Of a stretch of 40,549 nucleotides of DNA, positions 10,067 through 17,509 are shown one piece after another. Made by a program: the position numbers and the translations under genes. Under the pieces are notes generated by a model, which was given only the letters and a program-made list of their open reading frames with translations, was not told the origin of the DNA and did no database searches. The DNA is from UMGS1696 sp963642885 (GTDB lineage Bacteria; Bacillota; Clostridia; Oscillospirales; CAG-272). How positions within the stretch are numbered: the first letter of the stretch is position 1; each line of letters starts with the position of its first letter. The stretch spans positions 1 to 40,549 of the forward strand of contig CAVIJI010000015.1 of NCBI GenBank assembly GCA_963642885.1, written 5' to 3'.

Positions 10067-10120
10067 TCAAAACCGTTTTTCATTTCGTTTTGCGAATGAA
10101 TAAACGGTTTTGATTGTTTA
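10067..10120 (+). terminator. Terminator after the PBP gene
   Basis: A 12-bp arm TCAAAACCGTTT (10067-10078) pairs with AAACGGTTTTGA (10102-10113). The intervening bases also nearly pair (TTCATTTCG with CGAATGAA), giving one long hairpin followed by TTGTTTATTG. It closes the unit that ends with the PBP gene. The rest of the 319-nt gap up to the next start holds only the promoter at 10282-10310. Confidence 0.75.
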
Positions 10121-10281
10121 TTGTTATAATACTTGATTTGAGATGTGAAATGTGTGATTTCACGCATATCATTTGCGTTAGAATTTGAGAATCATCCGAT
10201 AACGATTTGATAAAAATAAAATATCGGGAGTGAAGATTTACCGATTTTGTTAAATAAGTCTAAAAATAGTGGTTTTAACTA

Positions 10282-10310
10282 TTGACATGTGTAATTTGTT
10301 ATAGTATAAT
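10282..10310 (+). promoter_or_regulatory. Consensus sigma-A promoter of the DUF4430 lipoprotein gene
   Basis: TTGACA at 10282-10287, a 17-nt spacer, and TATAAT at 10305-10310: both hexamers match the consensus exactly. The start codon lies 38 nt after the -10 box, so the gene should be strongly and independently transcribed. Confidence 0.85.
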
Positions 10311-10347
10311 AATTACGGTCTTAAATATTACATTTTGGAGGTATAAA

Positions 10348-10806
10348 ATGAAAAAGATCAGAGTTGCGGCTCTTGCAATCGCATTGGTTATGCTTGCTTT
10401 AACATTAGCCGCATGCAGCAGCGCAGAAAAAGTCAGCGTAAACTGCACTGTTACTATCATCTGCAATGATGAAGTAATGCTTGACAACTACGCATACACT
10501 GTAGAAGGCACAACCGAAAATCCGCCGACAATTCTTCAGGCAGTTCGTGAAGCTTGCCAGACAGTGGAAATTCCGTGTGAAGTTGATGAAAACGGTCTCG
10601 GCGTTGAGTCTTTCTCGTTTGACGGAACAACATACGCAAACACCAATGACGAAAACAATATTTACAGATGGTATTACACCGTTGACGGTATTGAACCCGA
10701 ATCAGGCAGAGCCGGCAACACCGAAATCAAAGAAGGACAGAATATTTGTTATACATATAATGTAACAGCTATCAATCCTACCGAATTCTCCGAAGACGGT
10801 GAATAA
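10348..10806 (+). CDS. DUF4430-domain lipoprotein
   Basis: A 152-residue protein starting at ATG 10348 behind GGAGG (10337-10341). An earlier in-frame start at 10282 lies inside the promoter and is rejected. It has a lipoprotein signal: KK charges, a hydrophobic stretch and a lipobox ending LAAC, so it should be anchored outside the membrane. The mature part fits the DUF4430 pattern (transcobalamin-C-terminus-like ubiquitin-type fold): ENPPTILQAVREAC, then YRWYYTVDGIEPESG and a terminal DGQ-like turn KEGQNICYTY. Such domains are found in surface proteins and cobalamin-binding-like modules; the ligand here is unknown. It is monocistronic, with its own perfect promoter and terminator. Confidence 0.8.
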   Translation: MKKIRVAALAIALVMLALTLAACSSAEKVSVNCTVTIICNDEVMLDNYAYTVEGTTENPPTILQAVREACQTVEIPCEVDENGLGVESFSFDGTTYANTNDENNIYRWYYTVDGIEPESGRAGNTEIKEGQNICYTYNVTAINPTEFSEDGE

Positions 10807-10837
10807 TTTCGGGTTAACCGATATCATTTAAAACAGG

Positions 10838-10877
10838 CAGTATCAGTGCTTAACGGCATTGGTACTGTTTTTTATTT
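10838..10877 (+). terminator. Terminator of the DUF4430 lipoprotein gene
   Basis: CAGTATCAGTGC (10838-10849) pairs, with G-U wobbles, to GCATTGGTACTG (10856-10867) across a short loop and is followed directly by TTTTTTATTT. A standard intrinsic terminator. Confidence 0.85.
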
Positions 10878-10914
10878 GTGAGATTAAAATCACTTGTAAG
10901 TACGTTGATTTTCG

Positions 10915-10963
10915 GTATAAAAAATGTGCTCTGATATAGCACAAACTATATCGAAGCACATTT
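10915..10963 (-). terminator. Terminator of the solute-binding lipoprotein gene
   Basis: On the minus strand AAATGTGCT and AGCACATTT (10922-10930 with 10955-10963) form an outer stem. An inner stem GATATAG/CTATATC lies within it, and the hairpin is followed by TTTTTTATAC. It faces the preceding plus-strand terminator. Confidence 0.85.
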
Positions 10964-10987
10964 AATAGTGTAGAACTATTTATGTAA

Positions 10988-12526
10988 TCAGTTTTCGGCG
11001 AAATCCTTGTTAAGTTCTTCGAGATCCGCAAGAGCCTTCTTTTCCATTGATGCGTATTTTGAGGAGAAGATGTTCTTTCTCATGGTACCCATAGTGTAAA
11101 CAAAGTCCGCTATGCCGCTGACATTGTAGATTTTCGAAAGATCATATTGAATGTTATTGAAAATCAGGTCGAGCATTTTCGCACTGTCTTCATCATAGGT
11201 GTATTTCATTTTACAGGATATTTCATAATAAGCTTTTAAAGTCGTATCTGTGGATGCGGCCGATAATGCTTCAAGCATGAATCCCGAAAAAGCGGAATCA
11301 TCACAGGTTATCGGGATACCGAATACCATTCCCATGTAGTCGGCATATGTGGCGTAATTTTCCTGTGCCTCGTCATATTTCGGGAAAGGAATAATTCCGT
11401 AGTCGTCTACACTTTTTTCGGACAGCTTCGATAAATCAGCAGGGAAAGATGTCATGAATAACGCTCGGCCTTCGTTGAAAGCGGCACTTGCTACACCCCA
11501 CATATTTGCACTGTTTTTCCAGTCATCACATACCAGTGTCTGATTCTTCAAGACGAAGAATTTAAAAATCTCATCGAGAACACCCAGAGTATGCTCGTTG
11601 TTGAGTGTGAGAACCAGTGTTCCGTCACTGTCCTTGCCCATTGTTTTTACATCACCGCCGCAAACAAGTGCTGTAAATGCATTGTATGAGTCACATGCAA
11701 GTCCGAATGCATCCGTTTCATCAATATTGCCGTTTCCGTCGAGGTCGATTGACGATTTCTCCAACCATTCCGCCATAACGTCATATGTCCACTTGCCTTC
11801 GTTTACGACAGTAAACGGATTCTCGAGTGAGAGATTGTCTACCATTTGTTTGTTGAAAACAAGTATATATGTACGGTTTTTATCGCGGAGTGAGAAATCA
11901 CTGGTGGTGAAGTAGAGTTGATCGTGTATGCTGAACGTGTCATTTACATTCTGATTCCACCATTCCTTGGAAAAATCGATGTACTCGACGTCATTCAAGT
12001 TCTGTAAATAATGTTCTCTTGCGGCGGTACCGACTTTGGCAAGGGAGAGAAATACAAGATCATAAAGACTTTCATTGGCGAGTACAGTTGTCTGGAAATA
12101 AGGGTAATTTGCTCCCGACCAGTCGCCGGTGTTGGTTTCATCCTTGTATTCCGTGATACTGACATTATACTTGTCCTCGAGAGAGGTATTTCTTCGGAAA
12201 ATAGCGTCATTTACAACCTCTCCGTTTTCTCCCTCCGAATCAATTTCAAAGGTTTCGAACTGCGAATAGATACACGCGTAACCGAGTGCACAGNNNNNNN
12301 NNNGTGCACAGAACTCCCTGCCGTCCCAGTCTGTATCCGGTAAATCAAGCGTTTTTGATGGATCAAGCGGTTCCGTTTCGGAATTCGTTTCCGTGCTCGT
12401 ATTTGCGGCATCGCCGACGGTTACAGCGGAATCTGCCGTATTATCATCGGTGCTTGAGGCTGTGCCGCATCCGCTTGCTAGCATCAAAACCGCAAGCAAT
12501 ACGGCAAGTAATTTTTTTCGTTTCAT
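10988..12526 (-). CDS. Extracellular solute-binding lipoprotein of an ABC sugar importer type, interrupted by an N gap
   Basis: Family-1-like periplasmic-type binding protein, presumably binding an oligosaccharide outside the membrane. The N-terminus has a clear lipoprotein signal with lipobox LASGC, then a Ser/Thr/Glu-rich linker. The mature part carries the block common in clostridial binding proteins: DLPDTDWDGREF, ENGEVVNDAIFRRN, EDKYNVSI. A run of ten N (12294-12303) falls after residue ~77. The 8 bases GTGCACAG occur on both sides of it; collapsing them keeps the frame and gives REFCALGYACIYSQFETFEI, about 506 residues in total. RBS GGAGA lies just upstream. No permease or ATPase gene is nearby, so it must rely on components elsewhere. 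Confidence 0.85.
   Translation of the reverse strand: MKRKKLLAVLLAVLMLASGCGTASSTDDNTADSAVTVGDAANTSTETNSETEPLDPSKTLDLPDTDWDGREFCAXXXXCALGYACIYSQFETFEIDSEGENGEVVNDAIFRRNTSLEDKYNVSITEYKDETNTGDWSGANYPYFQTTVLANESLYDLVFLSLAKVGTAAREHYLQNLNDVEYIDFSKEWWNQNVNDTFSIHDQLYFTTSDFSLRDKNRTYILVFNKQMVDNLSLENPFTVVNEGKWTYDVMAEWLEKSSIDLDGNGNIDETDAFGLACDSYNAFTALVCGGDVKTMGKDSDGTLVLTLNNEHTLGVLDEIFKFFVLKNQTLVCDDWKNSANMWGVASAAFNEGRALFMTSFPADLSKLSEKSVDDYGIIPFPKYDEAQENYATYADYMGMVFGIPITCDDSAFSGFMLEALSAASTDTTLKAYYEISCKMKYTYDEDSAKMLDLIFNNIQYDLSKIYNVSGIADFVYTMGTMRKNIFSSKYASMEKKALADLEELNKDFAEN
12294..12303. other. Scaffold gap (10 N) inside the solute-binding protein gene
   Basis: Ten N flanked by the identical octamer GTGCACAG at 12286-12293 and 12304-12311. 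The pattern fits two contigs whose ends overlap by 8 nt and were joined with a placeholder; probably no sequence is missing. Confidence 0.85.
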
Positions 12527-12658
12527 GTTGATGTCTCCTTTTATTTAAGATTTATATTACATACCGAATTAAAGGCTTTTCCGTACAGAAAACAATTTAT
12601 AATGATTAATTGATATAAATATTAAAATCGAAGTAATAAATAAGGTGAATTCATATCT

Positions 12659-12687
12659 ATTTTATAATATAATTCGGCGAATTGCAA
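12659..12687 (-). promoter_or_regulatory. Possible promoter of the solute-binding protein gene
   Basis: Read on the minus strand: TTGCAA (12687-12682), a 17-nt spacer and TAAAAT (12664-12659). The leader to the ATG would be about 125 nt, with no recognised structure. Confidence 0.4.
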
Positions 12688-12772
12688 GATGTGATAGATA
12701 AAAAATCACGGTCTATAGATACAAAATGGCAACACAGAGTTTGTTGAATATATACAAATAGAAAAAATAGTA

Positions 12773-12801
12773 TTGCACAGAGTATTAAAATGTGTTATAC
12801 T
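12773..12801 (+). promoter_or_regulatory. Promoter of the beta-helix protein gene
   Basis: TTGCAC at 12773-12778, a 17-nt spacer and TATACT at 12796-12801. The ATG at 12841 follows GGAGG at 12830-12834. Confidence 0.65.
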
Positions 12802-12840
12802 CAACCGAGTTACATTGACTGACAATTACGGAGGTTACCC

Positions 12841-14397
12841 ATGAATAAAACATATTATGTCGATTCGCTCCTCGGCTGCGACAGTAATCTCGGAGTTACA
12901 GCCGCAGCACCGTGGCGTACACTCGAGAAGGTAAATGAAACGGTTTTCGAGGCAGGAGACAGGATTCTTTTTTGTGCCGATCGTACATATAAAGGACAGC
13001 TTTGGCCGAAGGGAAGCGGAACAGCGGAGCATCCGATTCGTATCGGACTATACGGAGAGGGAAAGAAGCCTGTAATCGACGGCGGAGGCTCCCACGGAAC
13101 ACCCGAGGGGAAATACATTGACGGAGCCGCGGTATTGCTTTTCAATCAGGATTATTGGGAAATCGAAGATTTGGATATCACCAACTTTAATCCGTATTTT
13201 AAGCAAGGCTTCACCTATTTCGGTCCAAACGGCGAGCGTAATACTATGAATCCGTCCCCGAATAACCGTTATCGTTACGGTGTTTTGATTCGTTGGGATA
13301 ATTACGGCACAGGACGACACGTCTATTTGAGGAGATTGGATATTCACGATGTTAACGGAGAAATGCAGCGCTTTGTAGCCGACGGCATACTCATATCGTG
13401 CAGCGGAGCCGAGGGAGCGGATTTAACAGTCGCACCTACACAGGGAATTGTGCCGACAAACTTTGATGATGTTCTTATCGAAGACTGTTCGATAGAAAGA
13501 ATTGACAGAACGGGAATATCGGTGTTCAGCCAGTGGGCAGGCGGCAGAGATTGCGATGTCGATTATTATGGAGACTTATCTAAAACACACAACTTCTATC
13601 ATACAACCGTCGGACCTTGGAAGGGAAGTACAGGTTTGGTTATACGGGGCTGCCGTGTTTTATGGACCGCAGGCGATGCTATTATTGTAAACTCCACAAT
13701 CGGAGCATTAATTGAGCATAACTATGTAGAAAATGCATGCTATGAAATGAGAATAGGAGCAAATGCCGCCGTTTGGCCGCATAACGCAGACGGTACAGTT
13801 ATGCAGTACAATGAGGTTTGCTATACTCACGGTGTAGCGGACGGCCAGCCGTTTGACGTCGATCTCGGATGTCATGATACTATAATTCAGTATAATTATA
13901 CACATGATAACGAGGGCGGATTCCTCCTGCTGATGAACTATACATGGAATAATACAGTACGCTATAATATCAGCCAAAACGACCGCAACGGTCTAATATG
14001 GATTCATGAAAACGAAGGGTCTTATTTCTATAATAATACATTCTACATGGGTACCGAAGAGGTCGGTCCGTTCCGCGGTCCGTTTGATTGTCATAAGTGG
14101 AGCTTTACAAACAACATATTTTATTTCCGTGTTCCTACGGAAATTGAGTGGAAATCGGGTGCGGAGTATAAGTCGAATTGCTATGTGAATGTCAATATTC
14201 CGAATGATTCCGAGGCGGTAACAGACAATCCGTGTTTTGTGAATCCCGAGAACAATCGCCTGACCACAGCTCCGGCGGACTATCGTTTGACAGATTCATC
14301 ACCATGTAAAAACCGCGGTGTTGATATACCGAACAACGGCGGTATCGATTTCTTCGGACGTGAGGTGAAAATGCCGTTTATAGGGGCGGCGAAATAG
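12841..14397 (+). CDS. Right-handed parallel beta-helix protein, pectate-lyase/polysaccharide-lyase-like, without signal peptide
   Basis: A 518-residue protein of the pectin-lyase-fold class. It opens with KTYYVDSLLGCDSNLG and APWRTLEKVN, the usual start of secreted beta-helix proteins (yyVdp..GdDsn.Gt...PfkTl). Many short repeating coils follow, rich in N, G, I and V: DVLIEDCSIERID, TGLVIRGCRVLWT, ALIEHNYVENAC, TIIQYNYTHDNEGG, NTVRYNISQNDRNG, FTNNIFYF. Such proteins cut or bind pectin-like or other acidic glycans; the catalytic class cannot be read from sequence alone. The RBS GGAGG fixes the start at 12841, and there is no hydrophobic leader, so the protein appears cytoplasmic. It probably acts on imported oligosaccharides, possibly those bound by the divergent solute-binding protein. 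Confidence 0.78.
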   Translation: MNKTYYVDSLLGCDSNLGVTAAAPWRTLEKVNETVFEAGDRILFCADRTYKGQLWPKGSGTAEHPIRIGLYGEGKKPVIDGGGSHGTPEGKYIDGAAVLLFNQDYWEIEDLDITNFNPYFKQGFTYFGPNGERNTMNPSPNNRYRYGVLIRWDNYGTGRHVYLRRLDIHDVNGEMQRFVADGILISCSGAEGADLTVAPTQGIVPTNFDDVLIEDCSIERIDRTGISVFSQWAGGRDCDVDYYGDLSKTHNFYHTTVGPWKGSTGLVIRGCRVLWTAGDAIIVNSTIGALIEHNYVENACYEMRIGANAAVWPHNADGTVMQYNEVCYTHGVADGQPFDVDLGCHDTIIQYNYTHDNEGGFLLLMNYTWNNTVRYNISQNDRNGLIWIHENEGSYFYNNTFYMGTEEVGPFRGPFDCHKWSFTNNIFYFRVPTEIEWKSGAEYKSNCYVNVNIPNDSEAVTDNPCFVNPENNRLTTAPADYRLTDSSPCKNRGVDIPNNGGIDFFGREVKMPFIGAAK

Positions 14398-14439
14398 AAT
14401 AAATATGCAGCCAATATAGGAAAAAATGCAAATTAACTA

Positions 14440-14468
14440 TTGACAAGATTATTATTTTGTGGTATACT
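14440..14468 (+). promoter_or_regulatory. Promoter of the lysine-riboswitch operon
   Basis: TTGACA at 14440-14445, a 17-nt spacer, TATACT at 14463-14468. Transcription would start just before the riboswitch P1 strand. Confidence 0.85.
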
Positions 14469-14474
14469 TAGAAC

Positions 14475-14645
14475 ACAATGGTAGAGGCGCATTTGGCAAA
14501 TAGTAATCGTTTCAAAACAAGCTTTCGCAAAAGCCGAGACGATGAAAGGTGCGGATGCCGAGGACGATCGCGGCGAAAGATCGATCCGGCAATGTGAAAT
14601 AAGATTTGCATTGCTGTCGCAGTTTTGCGGAGAGCTATCTGTTTG
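14475..14645 (+). ncRNA. Lysine riboswitch (L box)
   Basis: Conserved L-box elements occur in order: GGTAGAGGCGC (14480-14490), AGTAAT, GATGAAAGGTGCGGATGCCG, the CCGGCAATGTG / TTGCATTGCTGTC pair, and the closing GAGAGCTATCT. GGTAG near the start pairs with CTATC near the end as P1. It senses free lysine. In this class lysine binding normally favours termination or blocks translation, and here a terminator lies 55 nt downstream, so it should be an OFF switch for dapA-dapB-ddh-lysA. Confidence 0.92.
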
Positions 14646-14699
14646 ATTTGATTATTTTATTCCGTTGGCTTTGTTGAGTCATCGGTTATTTGGATTTTT

Positions 14700-14737
14700 T
14701 CGGGCAGGGCTTTCGGGCTGCTGCCCGATTTCTTTTT
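14700..14737 (+). terminator. Riboswitch-controlled terminator upstream of dapA
   Basis: TCGGGCAG (14700-14707) pairs with CTGCCCGA (14721-14728), followed by TTTCTTTTTC. Its place between the L box and dapA makes it the expression platform. A second hairpin (14771-14803, GTTTTCGA with TCGAAAAC) lies in the remaining leader and has no assigned role. Confidence 0.82.
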
Positions 14738-14851
14738 CACGATTTTCCGTGATACCTTTGATATATAGATGTTTTCGATACGAAAATTTCAGCTGTCGAA
14801 AACGAGACAATACCGAGTTTCACAATTAAATGTATTTCGGAGGAAAGAGTT

Positions 14852-15739
14852 ATGAAAAAAACCGTGTTTACAGGTGCGGCAACGGCAATCATAACCCCGC
14901 TTAATGAAAACGGTGTGGATTATGAATCATTCGGAAAACTCATTGAATGGCAGATTTCCGAGAAAATCGATGCCATAGTGGTTGCCGGCACAACAGGAGA
15001 AGGTTCTACATTATCGGATGAGGAACATCGTTGTGTTCTTAAATATGCCGTTGATAAAATCGACGGAAGAGTTCCGGTTATTGCGGGAACAGGTTCAAAC
15101 GATGCGGCATATGCGGTGGATTTGACAAAATACGCATGTTCGATAGGTGCTGATGCCATGCTCGTGGTAACTCCATACTACAATAAAGCAACGCAGAACG
15201 GCCTCATAAAAACATTTACCGCGGTTGCGGACGCCTCCGTAAAACCGATCATACTTTATAATGTTCCTTCGAGAACAGGCTGTAATATTTTACCGAAAAC
15301 ATGTGCCGTACTTGCCGAGCACCCGAATATTGTGGCAATTAAAGAGGCTTGCGGTAATATATCGCAGATTGCCGAAACAGCCGCACTTGTAAGAGGTAAA
15401 ATGGATATTTATTCGGGCAACGACGACCAGATAGTTCCGATTCTTTCCTTAGGCGGTAAGGGAGTTATTTCCGTTCTTTCAAATGTTTTTCCTGCCGAGA
15501 CATCCGAGATGTGCAAAGCTTTTTTCAGAGGGGACGTGGAGAAGAGCAGAAATATGCAGCTTGATATGCTTGATTTGATTAACGCTCTCTTTTGTGAGGT
15601 TAATCCGATCCCCGTAAAAGCGGCAATGGCGGCAATGGGATATTGTGAAAATTATCTGAGACTTCCGCTTACTCCCATGGAAGCAGAGCATGAAAAAATT
15701 TTGCTTGATATAATGCGCGGTCATGGTTTGAATGTTTGA
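14852..15739 (+). CDS. dapA: 4-hydroxy-tetrahydrodipicolinate synthase
   Basis: Condenses pyruvate with aspartate semialdehyde, the first step of the DAP/lysine branch; a cytoplasmic TIM-barrel class I aldolase. 295 residues, normal length. Signature GTTGEGSTLSDEEH near residues 44-57. The catalytic tyrosine is in ILYNVPSRTGCN, and the Schiff-base lysine in VAIKEACGN. RBS GGAGG lies 9 nt before the ATG. First gene of the lysine-riboswitch operon; dapB follows after 18 nt. Confidence 0.96.
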   Translation: MKKTVFTGAATAIITPLNENGVDYESFGKLIEWQISEKIDAIVVAGTTGEGSTLSDEEHRCVLKYAVDKIDGRVPVIAGTGSNDAAYAVDLTKYACSIGADAMLVVTPYYNKATQNGLIKTFTAVADASVKPIILYNVPSRTGCNILPKTCAVLAEHPNIVAIKEACGNISQIAETAALVRGKMDIYSGNDDQIVPILSLGGKGVISVLSNVFPAETSEMCKAFFRGDVEKSRNMQLDMLDLINALFCEVNPIPVKAAMAAMGYCENYLRLPLTPMEAEHEKILLDIMRGHGLNV

Positions 15740-15757
15740 TGATATACGGAGAACAAT

Positions 15758-16501
15758 ATGAATATTTTACTTAACGGAATTTGCGGCAGAATGGGCAGAG
15801 AAGTTGAAAAACTCCTATTGACAGGTTATCACGGAGCTGTCCTTGTCGGTGGGGTTGACCCGAATCTCGGTGAGTCCTCCGTGCCTGTATTTCGTGATTT
15901 TAACAGTGTTAGTGTTGATTTCGACTGTATTTTGGATTTCTCATTTCATACGTCAGCTCCCGCACTTTGCGAATATGCGGTTAAAACAAGCAAGCCTTTG
16001 GTTATAGCGACAACGGGCCATACGGATGAAGAAAAGAAAATAATCGAGAATGCCTCGAGCAGCATACCGATATTTTATTCGGCAAATATGTCACTCGGAA
16101 TAGCGCTCCTTGCCGAGCTTGCACGTATGACTGCGAAAACATTTCCCGACGCGGATATAGAAATAGTAGAAAAGCACCATAACAGAAAAGCAGACGCACC
16201 GAGCGGTACGGCACTTATGTTGGCAAACGCGGTGAAACAGGTTCGCGATAAAGCGTTTTTCGTTTTAGGACGCAGTGGACAGGGAAAAAGACAATCGGAC
16301 GAAATCGGTATTCATGCGATAAGAATGGGGAATATAGTCGGAGAGCATGAAATAATCATCGGAACCGATACCCAAACGATAACTCTCAAGCATGAAGCAC
16401 ATAGCCGCTCTCTTTTTGCGGAGGGAGCTTTGACTGCGGCTGAATTTGTAATTAAATGTAAGCCGGGACTATACGATATGAATAATTTGATAAACGATTA
16501 A
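15758..16501 (+). CDS. dapB: 4-hydroxy-tetrahydrodipicolinate reductase
   Basis: Reduces the DapA product to tetrahydrodipicolinate with NAD(P)H. 247 residues. N-terminal nucleotide-binding motif LNGICGRMGREV. The substrate-binding/catalytic signature EKHHNRKADAPSGTA, around residues 145-159, carries the His-His and Lys typical of the family. Second gene of the riboswitch operon, 18 nt after dapA and 13 nt before ddh, with AGGAGA ahead of the next start. Confidence 0.95.
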   Translation: MNILLNGICGRMGREVEKLLLTGYHGAVLVGGVDPNLGESSVPVFRDFNSVSVDFDCILDFSFHTSAPALCEYAVKTSKPLVIATTGHTDEEKKIIENASSSIPIFYSANMSLGIALLAELARMTAKTFPDADIEIVEKHHNRKADAPSGTALMLANAVKQVRDKAFFVLGRSGQGKRQSDEIGIHAIRMGNIVGEHEIIIGTDTQTITLKHEAHSRSLFAEGALTAAEFVIKCKPGLYDMNNLIND

Positions 16502-16514
16502 CAGGAGATATATT

Positions 16515-17498
16515 ATGATCAGAATAGGTATTTACGGTTACGGAAATCTCGGCAGAGGAGTTGAAGCTGCTATTAAATTAAATGAAGATGCCGAGCTTGT
16601 CGGAGTATTCACGAGAAGGAATCCTTCATCTGTTAACATCAGAACCGAGGGAGTAGGTGTTTACAATGTCGATGATCTTGATAGCTTCAAAGGTAAAATC
16701 GACGTTTTGATTATCTGTGGAGGAAGTGCGACCGATTTACCCAAAATGACTCCCGCACTTGCCGAGAGCTTTAATGTAATCGACAGCTTTGACACTCATG
16801 CGAAAATTCCCGAACACTTTGAAAAGGTTAATAATGCCGCTTTGAATAACGGAAACATAGCTTTGATTTCATGCGGCTGGGATCCGGGACTGTTTTCACT
16901 TGCAAGAATATATATGAATTCGGTGCTTCCGTGCGGGCAGGATTACACCTTCTGGGGAAGAGGAGTCAGCCAGGGACACTCTGACGCAATAAGAAGAATT
17001 GCGGGCGTTAAGGATGCGAGACAATATACCGTTCCCGTCGAATCTGCTGTTAATGCGGTAAGAAACGGAGAAAATCCGACATTGACTACAAGAGAAAAGC
17101 ATACAAGAGAGTGCTATGTTGTAGCGGAAGAAGGGGCCGATTTATCCCGCATAGAAAACGAAATTAAAAATATGCCGAATTATTTCGCCGACTATGATAC
17201 AACGGTTAATTTTATTACCGCAGAGGAGATGGCGGAAAAGCATTCGGCACTGCCGCATGGCGGAAGCGTTATTCGTTCAGGTAAAACGGGAATGAATAAA
17301 GAATGCAGCCATGTCTGCGAGTTCTCACTTAAGCTCGATTCGAACCCCGAGTTTACGGGAAGCGTGCTTGTAGCTTACGCTCGCGCGATTATGAAAATGT
17401 ACAACCGCGGCGACAGGGGATGCAAAACGGTATTTGATGTTGCACCAGCAGATCTTTCTCCGCTTTCCCCCGAAGCACTCAGAAAAACAATGCTTTAA
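16515..17498 (+). CDS. ddh: meso-Diaminopimelate D-dehydrogenase
   Basis: Makes meso-DAP in one step from tetrahydrodipicolinate, ammonia and NADPH, bypassing the succinylase, acetylase and aminotransferase routes. 327 residues. N-terminal Rossmann motif IGIYGYGNLGRGVE. Family blocks include DVLIICGGSATDLP, VIDSFDTHAKIP, SCGWDPGLFSLARIY and FWGRGVSQGHSDAIRRI. With dapA, dapB and lysA alongside, the operon encodes the complete four-step path to lysine. RBS AGGAGA lies 8 nt upstream of the ATG. Confidence 0.95.
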   Translation: MIRIGIYGYGNLGRGVEAAIKLNEDAELVGVFTRRNPSSVNIRTEGVGVYNVDDLDSFKGKIDVLIICGGSATDLPKMTPALAESFNVIDSFDTHAKIPEHFEKVNNAALNNGNIALISCGWDPGLFSLARIYMNSVLPCGQDYTFWGRGVSQGHSDAIRRIAGVKDARQYTVPVESAVNAVRNGENPTLTTREKHTRECYVVAEEGADLSRIENEIKNMPNYFADYDTTVNFITAEEMAEKHSALPHGGSVIRSGKTGMNKECSHVCEFSLKLDSNPEFTGSVLVAYARAIMKMYNRGDRGCKTVFDVAPADLSPLSPEALRKTML

Positions 17499-17509
17499 GG
17501 AGCGTATTA

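Larger units (their letters stand above)
12527..12840. other. Divergent intergenic region, 314 nt
   Basis: AT-rich spacer between the divergently transcribed solute-binding protein (-) and beta-helix (+) genes. It holds the two promoters listed separately and no coding sequence that I can support. I see no clear operator palindrome. Confidence 0.6.

Noticed and set aside
10282..10347. N-terminal extension of the DUF4430 lipoprotein
   Set aside because: The extra codons lie within the promoter and before the RBS, and would bury the lipoprotein signal.
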